Shown here: one piece after another, positions 6,964 through 16,723 of the stretch
Layout of the letters: every line of letters begins with the position of its first letter
Position numbering within the stretch: position 1 is the stretch's first letter
From: Lachnospiraceae bacterium
GTDB taxonomy: Bacteria; Bacillota; Clostridia; Lachnospirales; Anaerotignaceae
Assembly (NCBI GenBank): GCA_910576545.1
Contig: CAJTKM010000005.1
Location: 124,001 to 188,000, forward strand
Direction: 5' to 3'
DNA length: 64,000 nt
The notes under the pieces: generated by a model
What the model saw: the letters and a program-made list of their open reading frames with translations, nothing else
What the model was told of the DNA's origin: nothing
Database searches by the model: none
Program-made: the position numbers and the translations under genes

Positions 6964-9393
6964 ATGATGAAATTTAAGAATGAATTGAAACGCGGTTTTT
7001 CTATGACGGTGGCCCTTGCGATGTGCATGGGTTCGCTTCAGGTAACTGCTCTGGCGGATGAAACTCCGGACACAGGCGTAATAAGCAACGGAGGAAGCTC
7101 CTCTGACGCTGCTTCTGATGTAAGTGAGGGCAGCGACACTGCTTCTGATGTAAGTGAGGGCAGCGACACTGCTTCTGAAGCTGCTGAAACAAGCACAGGT
7201 GTTACTGATACAGGTGTTTCTGTTGAGGTCGGCGAAAAGACAACAGTTGAGAATGCGGATGGTTCTACGACTGAAACAACAACTGCGACTGGCACAGACA
7301 AAAACGACAACAAGGTTGACATTGAAACCAGCACCACTACAAAGGAAACCGAGGAAGGAACAGAAACGACTGACAGCATCAAGGTTACTATTACTGATGA
7401 AGGTGAGCGTGTAGAAGATCCCGATCCGAATAAAGAGGTTCTTGCTCCGACAGAGAAGGAAGATATGGAGCAGACGAACAGCGATAAGAAGGAGGACTTC
7501 GAACTTGGGCAAGAAGTCAAGGTTGAAGGCTGGGTAGGTAATGGTGCGCAGAATAACACAGTAACAGAGGTCAAGGGCGGAAAGGTTAACTACGAGGAAC
7601 TGGCGAAGAAATTAAAACCTGATACCAAAGACTGGGGCGAAGAAAAGACTGACAGCGAAGGCAAAACCTATTGGGAAAAACAGGGTGAGAAAGAAAACCA
7701 AATCATCCGTAAGACCATTGTAGAGATTACAAAGGAAGTGGAGGAGGCAGATGGAAAAAGCAAAACGGTTGTTATCGGATATAAGACGATTACGGAAACC
7801 ATTACAACCAATGCAGGAGCAAAATATACGGAAACAGAAAGAAATCCTCTTGATCCAGATGCGTCAGATGCGTCCCTGCCTCCTGTAAACATGGAGGGCA
7901 ATGAAAAGCCAGGAGATGTTGCTACAAAGGTTCCTGCTCCTGAAAAACCTGTTGAAGGCACAGTTGTTGACGGAGAGACGATAACAAGTGTTGTTGACAA
8001 CGAAGATGGCAGCTATACTGTTACCTATGAAAAGGTGACCGGAGAGCCTGTTTCTACTCCCCGCGTAGATGAAAACGGGAACCCGGTATTGGATGAAAAC
8101 GGTGAGCAGATTGTAGACCTTGTATATCCTACAGAAACCAGAACGGAAACGGTCCTTTATGAAACCAGCGAGGATACTTATCAGGTAGAGGTAAAGGAGG
8201 AGCGCAAGGACGAGGTTATTATTGAGACTGTTGTGGATGAAAATCGGGTAGATTTTAGTCAAGATAGCCTTGATTTGGAGCTGAAGCTTGAAACAGAGGA
8301 CAAGAGTGAAATAAAAGCCCCTGATGAGAATATTGAACTTCCGGAAAATTTTATTGAAGAAATGAAAGGTCTGAAAGACTATCTGGATAAAAACATAATT
8401 AATATGAATTTTCTTGCAGGGACTACAGTTACGGTCACGCAGTCAAAAAGCGGTTCTAATGCGTATAGTGCAGATGCGACAATAAAACTGAATCTCAATA
8501 AGAGCCAGTTGAACAAAGACTTTGTTCTTACAGTAAATGGTACGGCATACCGTTTTTCTGAGGACGCGATTCGTAATGAAGCCGATAAAATCCTTGAATT
8601 TGATGAAAACGGAAATGTTAAAGATATCAGATTGGAAGGGATTCATACGGGACCTATTGACTTGCAGCTTACAGGCAAGCAGGAATTCAGATTCACAGCA
8701 GAAGATCTTGGATGGGGAGATTGCACATCAAGTCCCTTCCCGCTTGATAATCATGTTGATTTAACTGCTAGAATCCAAGTCACCATCACAGAAATTAAGG
8801 GTGATAAGGTATATGAGCAGTTTAAGGGAAGTGAAAACGAGGAAGAAACGAAAACCTTCAAAAGGACAGATACTGTTACGGAAAGCGAATCCACTCTGAC
8901 AACGACAGTTACAGATGTGGCAGCTGGTACAAAGAATGATACAACCACACAGCCTGTACCTGACGATGGCAATGAGGACGACGGCAACAATAACGAGGAC
9001 GACGGCAACAATAACGAGGACGATGGCAACAACAATAACGATAATACGCCCACAACACCCGGAGATGGCCCTGCAAACAACAACACCAACAATGTTGTAG
9101 TTGCTGACCCTGATGTACCTTTGGCGGAAATCCCTGAAACAGAAGTACCTCTGGCGAAAATTCCTGACATGGAAGTTCCCCTTGCGGATGCTCCTGTTGA
9201 AATGGATATCCCGGATGAAGCAGTACCTATGGCAGATGTACCCGCAGAGGTGGTTATCGTAGATGACGCTGTACCTCTGGCAGATGTGCCCAAGACAGGC
9301 GATACTTCTGACATTTGGTATGCAGCGGCAGTGCTGTCTCTTGGCGGCTGGATGCTGGTGAGCGGCAGAAAGCGCGAAGAAGAAGACGCATAA
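6964..9393 (+). CDS. Sortase-anchored surface protein (VPKTG signal)
   Basis: An 809-residue cell-wall protein. Residues 1-32 form a signal peptide (KRGFSMTVALAMCMGSLQVTALA). A duplicated SDVSEGSDTA repeat (about 42-70) and Thr/Glu-rich beta segments follow, then an Asp/Asn-rich linker (repeats of EDDGNNN, about 666-690) and Pro-rich repeats of VPLADVP type. The C-terminus is a sorting signal: VPKTG at 775-779, a hydrophobic stretch, then RKREEE. ATG 6964 follows AAAGGATGG. The next two genes encode a lipoprotein and sortase B, and tandem c-di-GMP riboswitches precede it, so it is likely an adhesin switched with motility state. No named adhesin domain recognised. Confidence 0.92.
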   Translation: MMKFKNELKRGFSMTVALAMCMGSLQVTALADETPDTGVISNGGSSSDAASDVSEGSDTASDVSEGSDTASEAAETSTGVTDTGVSVEVGEKTTVENADGSTTETTTATGTDKNDNKVDIETSTTTKETEEGTETTDSIKVTITDEGERVEDPDPNKEVLAPTEKEDMEQTNSDKKEDFELGQEVKVEGWVGNGAQNNTVTEVKGGKVNYEELAKKLKPDTKDWGEEKTDSEGKTYWEKQGEKENQIIRKTIVEITKEVEEADGKSKTVVIGYKTITETITTNAGAKYTETERNPLDPDASDASLPPVNMEGNEKPGDVATKVPAPEKPVEGTVVDGETITSVVDNEDGSYTVTYEKVTGEPVSTPRVDENGNPVLDENGEQIVDLVYPTETRTETVLYETSEDTYQVEVKEERKDEVIIETVVDENRVDFSQDSLDLELKLETEDKSEIKAPDENIELPENFIEEMKGLKDYLDKNIINMNFLAGTTVTVTQSKSGSNAYSADATIKLNLNKSQLNKDFVLTVNGTAYRFSEDAIRNEADKILEFDENGNVKDIRLEGIHTGPIDLQLTGKQEFRFTAEDLGWGDCTSSPFPLDNHVDLTARIQVTITEIKGDKVYEQFKGSENEEETKTFKRTDTVTESESTLTTTVTDVAAGTKNDTTTQPVPDDGNEDDGNNNEDDGNNNEDDGNNNNDNTPTTPGDGPANNNTNNVVVADPDVPLAEIPETEVPLAKIPDMEVPLADAPVEMDIPDEAVPMADVPAEVVIVDDAVPLADVPKTGDTSDIWYAAAVLSLGGWMLVSGRKREEEDA

Positions 9394-9430
9394 TATGTTT
9401 TTCCGCAAAAAAGCTTTTTGAAACCGGATT

Positions 9431-9460
9431 GCCGGGGCCCTTCGGGGTTCCGGCTTTCTT
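9431..9460 (+). terminator. Intra-operon hairpin, possible partial terminator
   Basis: GC-rich stem (GCCGG and CCC arms at 9431-9440 with GGG and CCGGC at 9443-9454) followed by TTTCTT. Located between the surface-protein gene and the lipoprotein gene, where partial termination would give more surface protein than sortase. Confidence 0.6.
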
Positions 9461-9486
9461 CGAAAATGGAAAAAAGGAGTGGTGAA

Positions 9487-11106
9487 ATGAAAGCGAAGCA
9501 TTTGTGCCTGCTGGCGGCGGCGGTTTGCTTATGTGTTGGCTGCGGGCGGGAATATGACACTGCCCGTTTCCGCGAAAAAACAGAATTGCTTCGGCAGGAG
9601 GCTCTTGCGGATTGGGTACGGCAGGAACTGGGCGATGCACCCGCCGGGGACGCGGGACACGCAGTGTTCTTTTCCGTCAGCGATGGGACGAAAACTGCAA
9701 GTGTTTACTACGGCACAGGGGCAAGCGTGGATGAAGCATGGGAGAACAGCGTTTCCAATGCGGAGGAGGCTTTGAAAAAAAGCGGTACGGAGCCGGAATG
9801 GGTCAAAACTGATGTGGTATATATTGCCGGAAAAATTTCCGCTGAGGAATTAAAGGAATCCCTGTTGTATTCGGAAGTGGGATTCCTTTCCTACGGAGCG
9901 GCGTTTGACCCGGAATTTCAGACTGCCCTGCTGGAACAGGAGTTGAATGCCGCTTTTGTTTATGACTATGAAAACGGCGGAATTGATTTGGACGCATTGA
10001 ATACATATTTGAAAAAAAGCAAACGGGAGAGCGTGAAAGATTTACCAGATGATTACATACTTTTCCGCTGTGCCGGATGGATTTGTGACGAAAAAGATGC
10101 CGTTTACCGCCTGAATGCCAGCGGTTTGGGCTATGGGCAGCGGATTATGGAACCGGTTGACGATACGGCAGCGGCTGGTTTGGTATCCGGAGCGGCAGAA
10201 TATCTGATGCGGAATATTTCTCAGAAAGGCGAGATAAGCGGTACCAATACCATGCAGCAGGCGGAAGTTTTGCACGCGCTGCTCTGTGCCTGCCAGCTTT
10301 CTCCGAATGCGGAGCTGAAGGAAAAAATACCGCTGGTGGCGAAATATCTGGCGGAAAAAGTGAGTTATGACAGTGATGGGAATGTGTTTTTTCCAGATGA
10401 AGACGGTAACACAGCGGCTGTCTATGCGCTGACAGCTGCCGCGCTTGCAGAGTATATGGATGTGTTTGAAAGTCCGGAATATCTGGAGCTTTGCAGTAAC
10501 ATTGGCAGTCGGCTGCTTTCCGCACAGGAGCAGGAAACGGACGCTGACAGGAGCATGGCGGTCTATGCGTTGTGCAGGCTGTACGACATTACCGGAGAGA
10601 CAGCATGGCTTGATGGGGCAGTGCGCGCTGCAGAGGGTATCGAGGTACAGGATTATTTGCAGCGTCAGGATTTCTGGACGTCTTTCGCTATGAATGAGCT
10701 GACAAAATATGTGCCCGACCGTGCGGAATATTATGTCCTTGCATTGGAAAATGCGCAGAAAAACCTGAAAACAGTCAGCGACATGGAGATTACCTCTCCG
10801 GCTGGGCTGGGTATGCTGACAGCGGCGTTTGAAACCTATGTTCGTATGACAGAGTACGGAGGTTCAGCCGACGGCTTTTATCTGCCGGTGCTTTTGGAAG
10901 GCATTGACGTTCGGGCAGAACGCCAGCTGAACGGCTACTTTTTCCCGGAAACAGCAATGTATATGGCAAACCCCCCGGATGTGCTTGGAGCATTCATGGA
11001 GCGCGAAAATAAGTTCGGCGTCAGCCTGGAAACCATCTGCCAAAATATAGAAAGCTATTATCTCTATTGTAGAAATTATGCGGCTATTGGGCAAAGCCGA
11101 GAATAG
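9487..11106 (+). CDS. Lipoprotein of unknown function, alpha-toroid-like C-terminal domain
   Basis: A 539-residue protein with a lipoprotein signal peptide (lipobox LCVGC, Cys at about 20). Residues 60-130 resemble a small alpha/beta domain (VFFSVSDGTKTASVYYG); from about residue 220 the sequence has regularly spaced helices with small-residue motifs (AAVYALTAAALAEYMD, SMAVYALCRLYDITGE), the pattern of alpha/alpha-toroid or terpenoid-cyclase-like repeats. ATG 9487 follows AAAAGGAG. It lies between the sorted surface protein and sortase B and overlaps none of them. It may help display or process the surface protein; catalysis is not evident. Confidence 0.85.
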   Translation: MKAKHLCLLAAAVCLCVGCGREYDTARFREKTELLRQEALADWVRQELGDAPAGDAGHAVFFSVSDGTKTASVYYGTGASVDEAWENSVSNAEEALKKSGTEPEWVKTDVVYIAGKISAEELKESLLYSEVGFLSYGAAFDPEFQTALLEQELNAAFVYDYENGGIDLDALNTYLKKSKRESVKDLPDDYILFRCAGWICDEKDAVYRLNASGLGYGQRIMEPVDDTAAAGLVSGAAEYLMRNISQKGEISGTNTMQQAEVLHALLCACQLSPNAELKEKIPLVAKYLAEKVSYDSDGNVFFPDEDGNTAAVYALTAAALAEYMDVFESPEYLELCSNIGSRLLSAQEQETDADRSMAVYALCRLYDITGETAWLDGAVRAAEGIEVQDYLQRQDFWTSFAMNELTKYVPDRAEYYVLALENAQKNLKTVSDMEITSPAGLGMLTAAFETYVRMTEYGGSADGFYLPVLLEGIDVRAERQLNGYFFPETAMYMANPPDVLGAFMERENKFGVSLETICQNIESYYLYCRNYAAIGQSRE

Positions 11107-11116
11107 GGGGCGTTTT

Positions 11117-11857
11117 ATGAGTAGGAAAAAGCGGCTGCTGGCAGGGATATTCCTGCTGATTTTTTCCGTTTGCGTTGGACGTATTTCATGGAAAGCATTA
11201 GACCACAGCAGGGGCGCGGCAGACTATGTGGAGGCGTCTGCGCTGGCAGGACTTGGAGCAGATGCGGATACTCTGCCGGAAACAGACGAATACGCCGCTG
11301 TGCTTGCGGAAACTGATTTATCTGCCTTACGGGAGGTCAACGGAGAGGTCGCGGGGTGGATTGCCATACCAGATACGGAAGTCTTTTATCCTGTTATGCA
11401 GGCGGCGGATAACAGCTATTATCTGGACCATACCTGGAACAGGGAAAAAAGCTCTGTTGGCGCAATATTTATAGACTGTGAAGGAAATCCGGATTTTTCG
11501 GACTTTCAAACATTGATTTATGGACATCAAATGCAGAACGGCTCGATGTTTGGCGGGTTGCATCGGTACAAGGATGATGCCTACCTGCGGGAGCATCCTG
11601 CAATATACCTTGCGACAGATGAGGGCGTGCAGCGGTATGATATTTTTGCGGCTTTTGAAGCTGGAGTGAAGGATGTTGTATACAGGCTGGATATTGAACA
11701 GGAGGGGATACAGCAGGAACTGATTGATTATTGTCTTTCCCGTTCTGTGGTGGATACAGGTATTGTGCCGAAAGCGGATGACCATATTATTACGCTTTCT
11801 ACATGTACCGGAAGGGGTTATGCAACCCGCTGGGTGGTGCAGGGTGTGCGGCGATAA
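11117..11857 (+). CDS. srtB: Class B sortase
   Basis: A 246-residue transpeptidase that cleaves a sorting signal and joins the protein to peptidoglycan at the outer membrane face. One N-terminal membrane segment (residues 6-22) is followed by the catalytic domain with His 137 (IYGHQMQ), Cys 230 (TLSTCTG) and Arg 238 (ATRW). The long helix between the middle strands (VVYRLDIEQEG ... LIDYCLSRS) fits class B. ATG 11117 follows AGGGGGC. It is the third gene of the riboswitch-led operon, so its likely substrate is the VPKTG protein. Confidence 0.93.
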   Translation: MSRKKRLLAGIFLLIFSVCVGRISWKALDHSRGAADYVEASALAGLGADADTLPETDEYAAVLAETDLSALREVNGEVAGWIAIPDTEVFYPVMQAADNSYYLDHTWNREKSSVGAIFIDCEGNPDFSDFQTLIYGHQMQNGSMFGGLHRYKDDAYLREHPAIYLATDEGVQRYDIFAAFEAGVKDVVYRLDIEQEGIQQELIDYCLSRSVVDTGIVPKADDHIITLSTCTGRGYATRWVVQGVRR

Positions 11858-11965
11858 TGCACATGCTCCAGTTATTGTTAACTCTCTGCCGGAGCGGTAT
11901 ACAACATGTACAGTAATATATAGAAGACGAATATTTATACTGACATCAGGGACATTGTCGGGCAA

Positions 11966-12005
11966 AACAAAAAGGGCAGAGCCTGTTAAAGAGGTTCTGC
12001 CCTTT
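11966..12005 (-). terminator. Terminator of the ParC-like gene
   Basis: A 14-bp stem (AAAGGGCAGAGCCT, 11971-11984, with 11992-12005; one G-U pair). The T run (CTTTTTGTTTT) lies on the minus strand, so it mainly serves the minus-strand gene, but it may also stop sortase transcripts. Confidence 0.8.
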
Positions 12006-12024
12006 CAGTATTACGGAAAGATAA

Positions 12025-14250
12025 TTACTCCTCAAGGCCTGCCTGTCCTGGCAGGCGGTTTGCCGCCTTATCTTTTTCCTGTATAAAATGCCCTGCGGAG
12101 GGTATTTTTTTCGTCCGGTAATATTCCGGATTTTCTGTCTGAAATTCTTCTATTGTATATACTGCTGTGAGTGCGCTGTTCTTTTTCAACGTAAATACCT
12201 GCACACCTGAAACATTTTTTGTTGCGCCGGCGGGAATCAGCTCCGTATTCAGCAGAACGGCTTTGTCGCTGTTGCGGATAAGCAGGAGGTCCTGCTCCGC
12301 ATCCAGCTTTTGCATCCGTACCAGCGGTGAACGCGCGGAATAAGCATTGACTAGCTTTTTCCGGTTCATTTTCGTTGTATAGACGGAAAGAGGGACTTTT
12401 GCGGCTTTGCCATTTTCAAAGAAGAATACGACCTGTCCAGCGTAGTCTGCTGTTGCCGTCATATAAACGATACGTTCCTCCGGCTCCATGTTCAGAAGGT
12501 TCGGCAGATAATCTCCCAGCGCACTGGCTTTGCTGTCTGCCGCATCTGCCGCTTTCAGCTTGTATACATTTTGTTTGTCTGAGAAAAAGAGGATGTCCAT
12601 GCGGTTTGCTGCCTCCTGCTCGACCAGCAGGCGGTCCTCTTCTTTCAGTTTCTGCTCTCCGGCAGAACGCAGGGAGGAAAGCGGGATTTTCTTAAAGTAA
12701 TTGCCTTTCGTCAGGAACAGCTTTATGGCATAATCCTCAATGAAATCCTCAGGGCTGAGCGCGGGGACTTCCTCCTCCTGTATAATTTCTGTTTTCCGCG
12801 GCTTGCCGTATTTTTTTGCGACATTTTTCAGCTGGCGGCATATGATATTCTTCATTTTTGTTTCGCTTTTCAGCGTTTCGTTCAGCTCGGTAATTTCTTT
12901 TTCCAGCGTTTCCAGTTCCTCCAGCCGCCGCAGAATGTATTCTTTGTTGATATTGCGCAGTTTGATTTCCGCGATATAGTCCGCCTGTATTTCGTCAATC
13001 CCGAAGCCTGCCATCAGGTTTGGTACGACCATGCTTTCCTGTTCCGTATTGCGGATGATGGCGATAGCCTTGTCAATATCTGCCAGGATTTTGGAAAGCC
13101 CCAGTAAAAGATGGTACTTGTCGGATTTTTTCTGCACGTCAAATGCAAGCTGACGCCGGATAGAGCCGAGGCGGAAGTCTGTCCAATGCCGCAGAATATC
13201 GCCAACACCCAGTGTCATGGGTTTGCCGTCTATCAGCACGTTAAAATTGCAGCTGAAACTGTCCGCGAGGGGAGTCAGGGCGTATAATTTGTGCATCAGT
13301 ACGTCTACATTTGCAGATTTTTTTATGTCAATGGCGATTTTCAGCCCGTTCAGGTCGGTTTCGTCCCGCACATCCGTAATGTCCTTCAGCTTGCCGGCTT
13401 TCACCAGAGCGAAAATTTTGTCTATGATCGCTTCAATATTTGTGGTATAGGGGATTTCCAGAATTTCAATGCAGCTGTTCTTTCTATCGTACTGGTATTT
13501 TGCCCGCAGCTTCACGCTGCCGCGTCCGGTTTTGTAGATGCGTTCCAGTTCCTCCCTGTTATAGACCAGCAGACCGCCCGTAGAAAAATCCGGTGCAAGG
13601 AGCGTTTCGCAAAGGTCGATGGTTTCGTCCTTGATAAAACGGATTGTCGTTTCGCAGAGTTCGGCAAGGTTGAAGCTGCAAATAGAGCTTGCCATGCCTA
13701 CGGCGATGCCGAGATTCGGGTTTGCGAGGATATTGGGAAAGGTTGTGGGCAGGAGTGTTGGCTCCTGCATGGAATCATCATAGTTATTGATAAAATCCAC
13801 AGTGTTTTTATCGATATCCGCAAAAATCTCGTTGCAGACCGCTGCCAGCTTGACTTCTGTATACCGCGGCGCGGCGTATGCCATATCGCGTGAATACTGT
13901 CTGCCAAAATTGCCCTTGGAATCAACGAACGGCACGAGCAACGCGCCGTTGCCCTCCGTCAGGCGGACGAGCGTTTCATAGATTGTCGCGTCGCCGTGGG
14001 GATTCAGCTTCATGGTCTGACCGACTACATTGGAGGACTTTGTCCTGTCGCCTTTCAGGAGGTTCATGAGGTACATGGTATACAGCAGTTTCCGGTGCGA
14101 GGGCTTGAAGCCGTCAATCTCCGGGATGGCGCGGGAAACGATGACGCTCATGGCATATGGCATATAGTTTGTTTCCAGCGTTTCGGTGATGCGCTGTTCC
14201 TGTATGAAGTTTTCGTGAATTTCTTTTGTTGTATTTTTTTTCTTCGGCAT
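12025..14250 (-). CDS. parC: Type IIA topoisomerase subunit A (ParC-like)
   Basis: A 741-residue breakage-reunion subunit. The catalytic tyrosine lies in AAPRYTEVKL, about residue 130; upstream are PHGDATIYETLVRL and GNFGRQYSRDMAYA, the quinolone-region equivalents. A long coiled coil (about 420-500) and a C-terminal beta-pinwheel region follow. The start is ATG 14250, with AAAGGTGG 5 nt upstream; a GTG at 14259 overlaps that site. With the ParE-like gene it forms a complete enzyme that passes duplexes, most likely topoisomerase IV for decatenation. The sequence is divergent enough that a third, accessory topoisomerase is possible. Confidence 0.88.
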   Translation of the reverse strand: MPKKKNTTKEIHENFIQEQRITETLETNYMPYAMSVIVSRAIPEIDGFKPSHRKLLYTMYLMNLLKGDRTKSSNVVGQTMKLNPHGDATIYETLVRLTEGNGALLVPFVDSKGNFGRQYSRDMAYAAPRYTEVKLAAVCNEIFADIDKNTVDFINNYDDSMQEPTLLPTTFPNILANPNLGIAVGMASSICSFNLAELCETTIRFIKDETIDLCETLLAPDFSTGGLLVYNREELERIYKTGRGSVKLRAKYQYDRKNSCIEILEIPYTTNIEAIIDKIFALVKAGKLKDITDVRDETDLNGLKIAIDIKKSANVDVLMHKLYALTPLADSFSCNFNVLIDGKPMTLGVGDILRHWTDFRLGSIRRQLAFDVQKKSDKYHLLLGLSKILADIDKAIAIIRNTEQESMVVPNLMAGFGIDEIQADYIAEIKLRNINKEYILRRLEELETLEKEITELNETLKSETKMKNIICRQLKNVAKKYGKPRKTEIIQEEEVPALSPEDFIEDYAIKLFLTKGNYFKKIPLSSLRSAGEQKLKEEDRLLVEQEAANRMDILFFSDKQNVYKLKAADAADSKASALGDYLPNLLNMEPEERIVYMTATADYAGQVVFFFENGKAAKVPLSVYTTKMNRKKLVNAYSARSPLVRMQKLDAEQDLLLIRNSDKAVLLNTELIPAGATKNVSGVQVFTLKKNSALTAVYTIEEFQTENPEYYRTKKIPSAGHFIQEKDKAANRLPGQAGLEE

Positions 14251-14269
14251 GGTTTCCACCTTTTCTGAT

Positions 14270-14394
14270 AAAGACCTTGAGGGCGTCGCCCTCAGATTCC
14301 CACAAGCCTGTCAATACTTTGCCTGCGGCAAAGCCGCCTACGGTGTCCGGACTTCTTTCTGATACCCATTGAAAAGGGCTTGCCCCCAAACTTT
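14270..14394 (-). repeat. Two-hairpin dispersed repeat, copy A
   Basis: Minus strand: AAAGTTTGGGGGCAAGCCC opening as in copy B, interrupted by about 60 nt, then GGCTTGTGGG, TGAGGGC-GAC-GCCCTCA and AGGTCTTT. Confidence 0.7.
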
Positions 14395-14504
14395 AATTCT
14401 GGACACATATACATGTGTCCAGAATTATGCTTTTTGTGCAGTGTTGAACTGAATTTGCCTGAGTAAAACATGGTTTTCCGCAAAAACGCAGTTTTTGCAC
14501 GATC

Positions 14505-14612
14505 GGGTCAAGGGCTGAAAGCCCTCGCGGGAGTTTGCGGGTGCTGAGCCTCCGGTGGAGGCTCGTTCAGCACCGACCGGAACAGAGTGCAGACCAGAGC
14601 TCTCAAGGTTTT
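14505..14612 (+). repeat. Two-hairpin dispersed repeat, copy F
   Basis: GTCAAGGGCT-GAA-AGCCCTCGCGGGAGTTTG, then an unrelated GC-rich hairpin, then CTCTCAAGGTTTT. Confidence 0.6.
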
Positions 14613-14626
14613 CGGTCTTTCGTTCT

Positions 14627-16603
14627 TTAACTGATGTCCGTCATATCGAGGTACTTGTAGCCTTCTTCTGCAATAAATTCTTTCCGTCCGGAAAGGTTTT
14701 CTCCGAGCAGAAGCTCAAACATTTTCTGTGTGCGTTCCGCTTCATCGGGTGTGACCAGAATCAGCCGCCGGGTTTCCGGGTTCATCGTTGTTTCCCACAT
14801 CATTTCCGGCTGGTTTTCACCCAGTCCTTTCGAGCGGCTGACTTTGACCTTCCCTTTCAGCCTGTCCAAAATCTGGCTCTTTTCTGTTTCGGAATAGGCA
14901 AAATAGGTGTTTTTCCCGTTTATGATTTCATACAGCGGCGATTCCGCGATAAAAACCTTTTTCGCGTGAATCAGCGTCGGGGTCAGACGGTAAAGCATTG
15001 TCAGAAGCAGCGTCCGTATCTGGAAACCGTCCACGTCAGCATCTGTGCAAAGTATGACCTTGCTCCAGCGCAGCTGTTCCAAATCAAACGAATTCATGCC
15101 CGTCTGGTGCTTTGACTTGATTTCCACGCCGCAGCCCAGCACCTTCAAAAGGTCGGTGATGATGTCGTTATTGAAGATTTTGTTGTAATCTGCTTTCAGG
15201 CAGTTCAAAATTTTCCCGCGGATGGGAATGATTGCCTGAAATTCCGCATCGCGTCCCAGCTTACACGCGCCCAGCGCGGAATCGCCCTCCACGATGTAGA
15301 TTTCCCGACGGGTTACATCCTTTGTCCGGCAGTTTACAAATTTTTCCACGCGGTTATTCATATCCAGGCTGCCTGTCAGTTTTTTGCGAATGTTGATGCG
15401 CGTATTTTCCGCTGTTTCCCGGCTTCGCTTGTTTGCTAAGACCTGTGCTGCGATTTTATCCGCATCTATTTTATTCTCAATAAAATAGATTTCCAGCTGC
15501 TGACGGAAAAATTCTGCCATAGCATCCTGTATGAATTTATTTGTAATGGATTTTTTTGTCTGGTTCTCATAGCTGGTTATGGTGGAAAAGGAATTGATTA
15601 CCAGTATCAGACTGTCCTCCACGTCTGAAAATGTGATTTTCTTTTCATCTTTTTTATACAGGCTGTTGCTTTTCAAATATTTATCTATGGCGAATACGAA
15701 CGCGTTTCTGACCGCCTTATCCGGCGAACCGCCGTATTCCAGAAAGCTGGAATTATGGTAATATTCCAAACGGTTGATATGGTTGTTGAAACAAAAGGCT
15801 GTTTCAAATTTCAGCCGGTATTCCGGTTTGTCCTCCCTGTCGCGTCCGCTGGTTTCCGTTTGGAGGTAATGGATTCCGGTCAGGCTGTTTTCCCCTGCAA
15901 GCTCTGACAGATAGTCCTGTATCCCGTTTTCATAGCAGTATTCGAAATGTTCGCCGCTTTCCTCGTCAAATAAGTCGAACAGCAGGCCGGCGTTTACAAC
16001 AGCCTGCCGTTTCAGTACATCTTGAAAATATTCCAGCGGGATGCGGATATCCGTAAACACATCACGGTCAGGACGCCATTTGATCTGCGTGCCGGAGGGG
16101 TGCCTGCGCGCCGCCTCCTTGATTAAGCCGCCGATATTTTCGCCCTTCTCAAAATGCAGCTGGTAGCAGGTATCATCTCGGTAGATGACCGCATCCATGT
16201 ATTCCGAGGCGTACTGCGTTGCGCAGGTGCCAAGCCCGTTTAAGCCGAGGCTAAACTCATAATTTTCACCTGTGTTGTTCTGGTATTTTCCGCCTGCATA
16301 TAATTCGCAGAAAACAAGCTCCCAGTTGAAGCAGTCCTCTTTTGGGTTATAATCCACTGGGATGCCTCTGCCGTAATCCTTTACCAGAAAGGAGCCGTCC
16401 AGATAACGGACGATCTCTATTTTCTTCCCAAAGCCCTCGCGCGCTTCGTCGATGGAATTGGAAAGGATTTCAAAAAAAGCATGTTCGCAGCCCTCCAGCC
16501 CGTCCGAGCCAAAAATAACGCCCGGACGCAGACGAACGCGGTCCGCACCCTTCAGGGAAGTAATGCTTTCATTATTATAGTTTGAATTTTGCTGTGTTTT
16601 CAT
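14627..16603 (-). CDS. parE: Type IIA topoisomerase subunit B (ParE-like)
   Basis: A 658-residue ATPase subunit. The GHKL ATP site is visible as EILSNSIDEA, KDYGRGIPVD and the glycine-rich lid LGLNGLGTCATQYAS; the transducer domain follows; the TOPRIM metal site has EGDSALG and DADVDG; the C-terminus carries KGLGENQPEMMWETTMNP. ATG 16603 is taken over the GTG at 16609 because AAGGTG lies just upstream. It partners the ParC-like subunit encoded downstream. The 376-bp spacer filled with repeats between the two subunits is unusual. Confidence 0.9.
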   Translation of the reverse strand: MKTQQNSNYNNESITSLKGADRVRLRPGVIFGSDGLEGCEHAFFEILSNSIDEAREGFGKKIEIVRYLDGSFLVKDYGRGIPVDYNPKEDCFNWELVFCELYAGGKYQNNTGENYEFSLGLNGLGTCATQYASEYMDAVIYRDDTCYQLHFEKGENIGGLIKEAARRHPSGTQIKWRPDRDVFTDIRIPLEYFQDVLKRQAVVNAGLLFDLFDEESGEHFEYCYENGIQDYLSELAGENSLTGIHYLQTETSGRDREDKPEYRLKFETAFCFNNHINRLEYYHNSSFLEYGGSPDKAVRNAFVFAIDKYLKSNSLYKKDEKKITFSDVEDSLILVINSFSTITSYENQTKKSITNKFIQDAMAEFFRQQLEIYFIENKIDADKIAAQVLANKRSRETAENTRINIRKKLTGSLDMNNRVEKFVNCRTKDVTRREIYIVEGDSALGACKLGRDAEFQAIIPIRGKILNCLKADYNKIFNNDIITDLLKVLGCGVEIKSKHQTGMNSFDLEQLRWSKVILCTDADVDGFQIRTLLLTMLYRLTPTLIHAKKVFIAESPLYEIINGKNTYFAYSETEKSQILDRLKGKVKVSRSKGLGENQPEMMWETTMNPETRRLILVTPDEAERTQKMFELLLGENLSGRKEFIAEEGYKYLDMTDIS

Positions 16604-16723
16604 TCTCACACCTTATCTTTCCTCTTTTTCAGCCAACTCTTACTTTACAGGACTTAGCCCAAAGTGTCAAGGAAAGGAATTCCACTTTTTTCTTCCCCTC
16701 CTGTCGAAAGGAGGGGACAGGGC

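Larger units (their letters stand above)
14251..14626. other. parE-parC spacer with two repeat copies and a palindrome
   Basis: No gene. The spacer carries two copies of the dispersed two-hairpin repeat in opposite orientations (14270-14394 minus, 14505-14612 plus) and between them a perfect 14-bp inverted repeat (14395-14408 with 14413-14426, loop ATAC). A second G/C-rich hairpin (GCCTCC/GGAGGC, about 14548-14563) lies inside the second copy. Confidence 0.7.
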
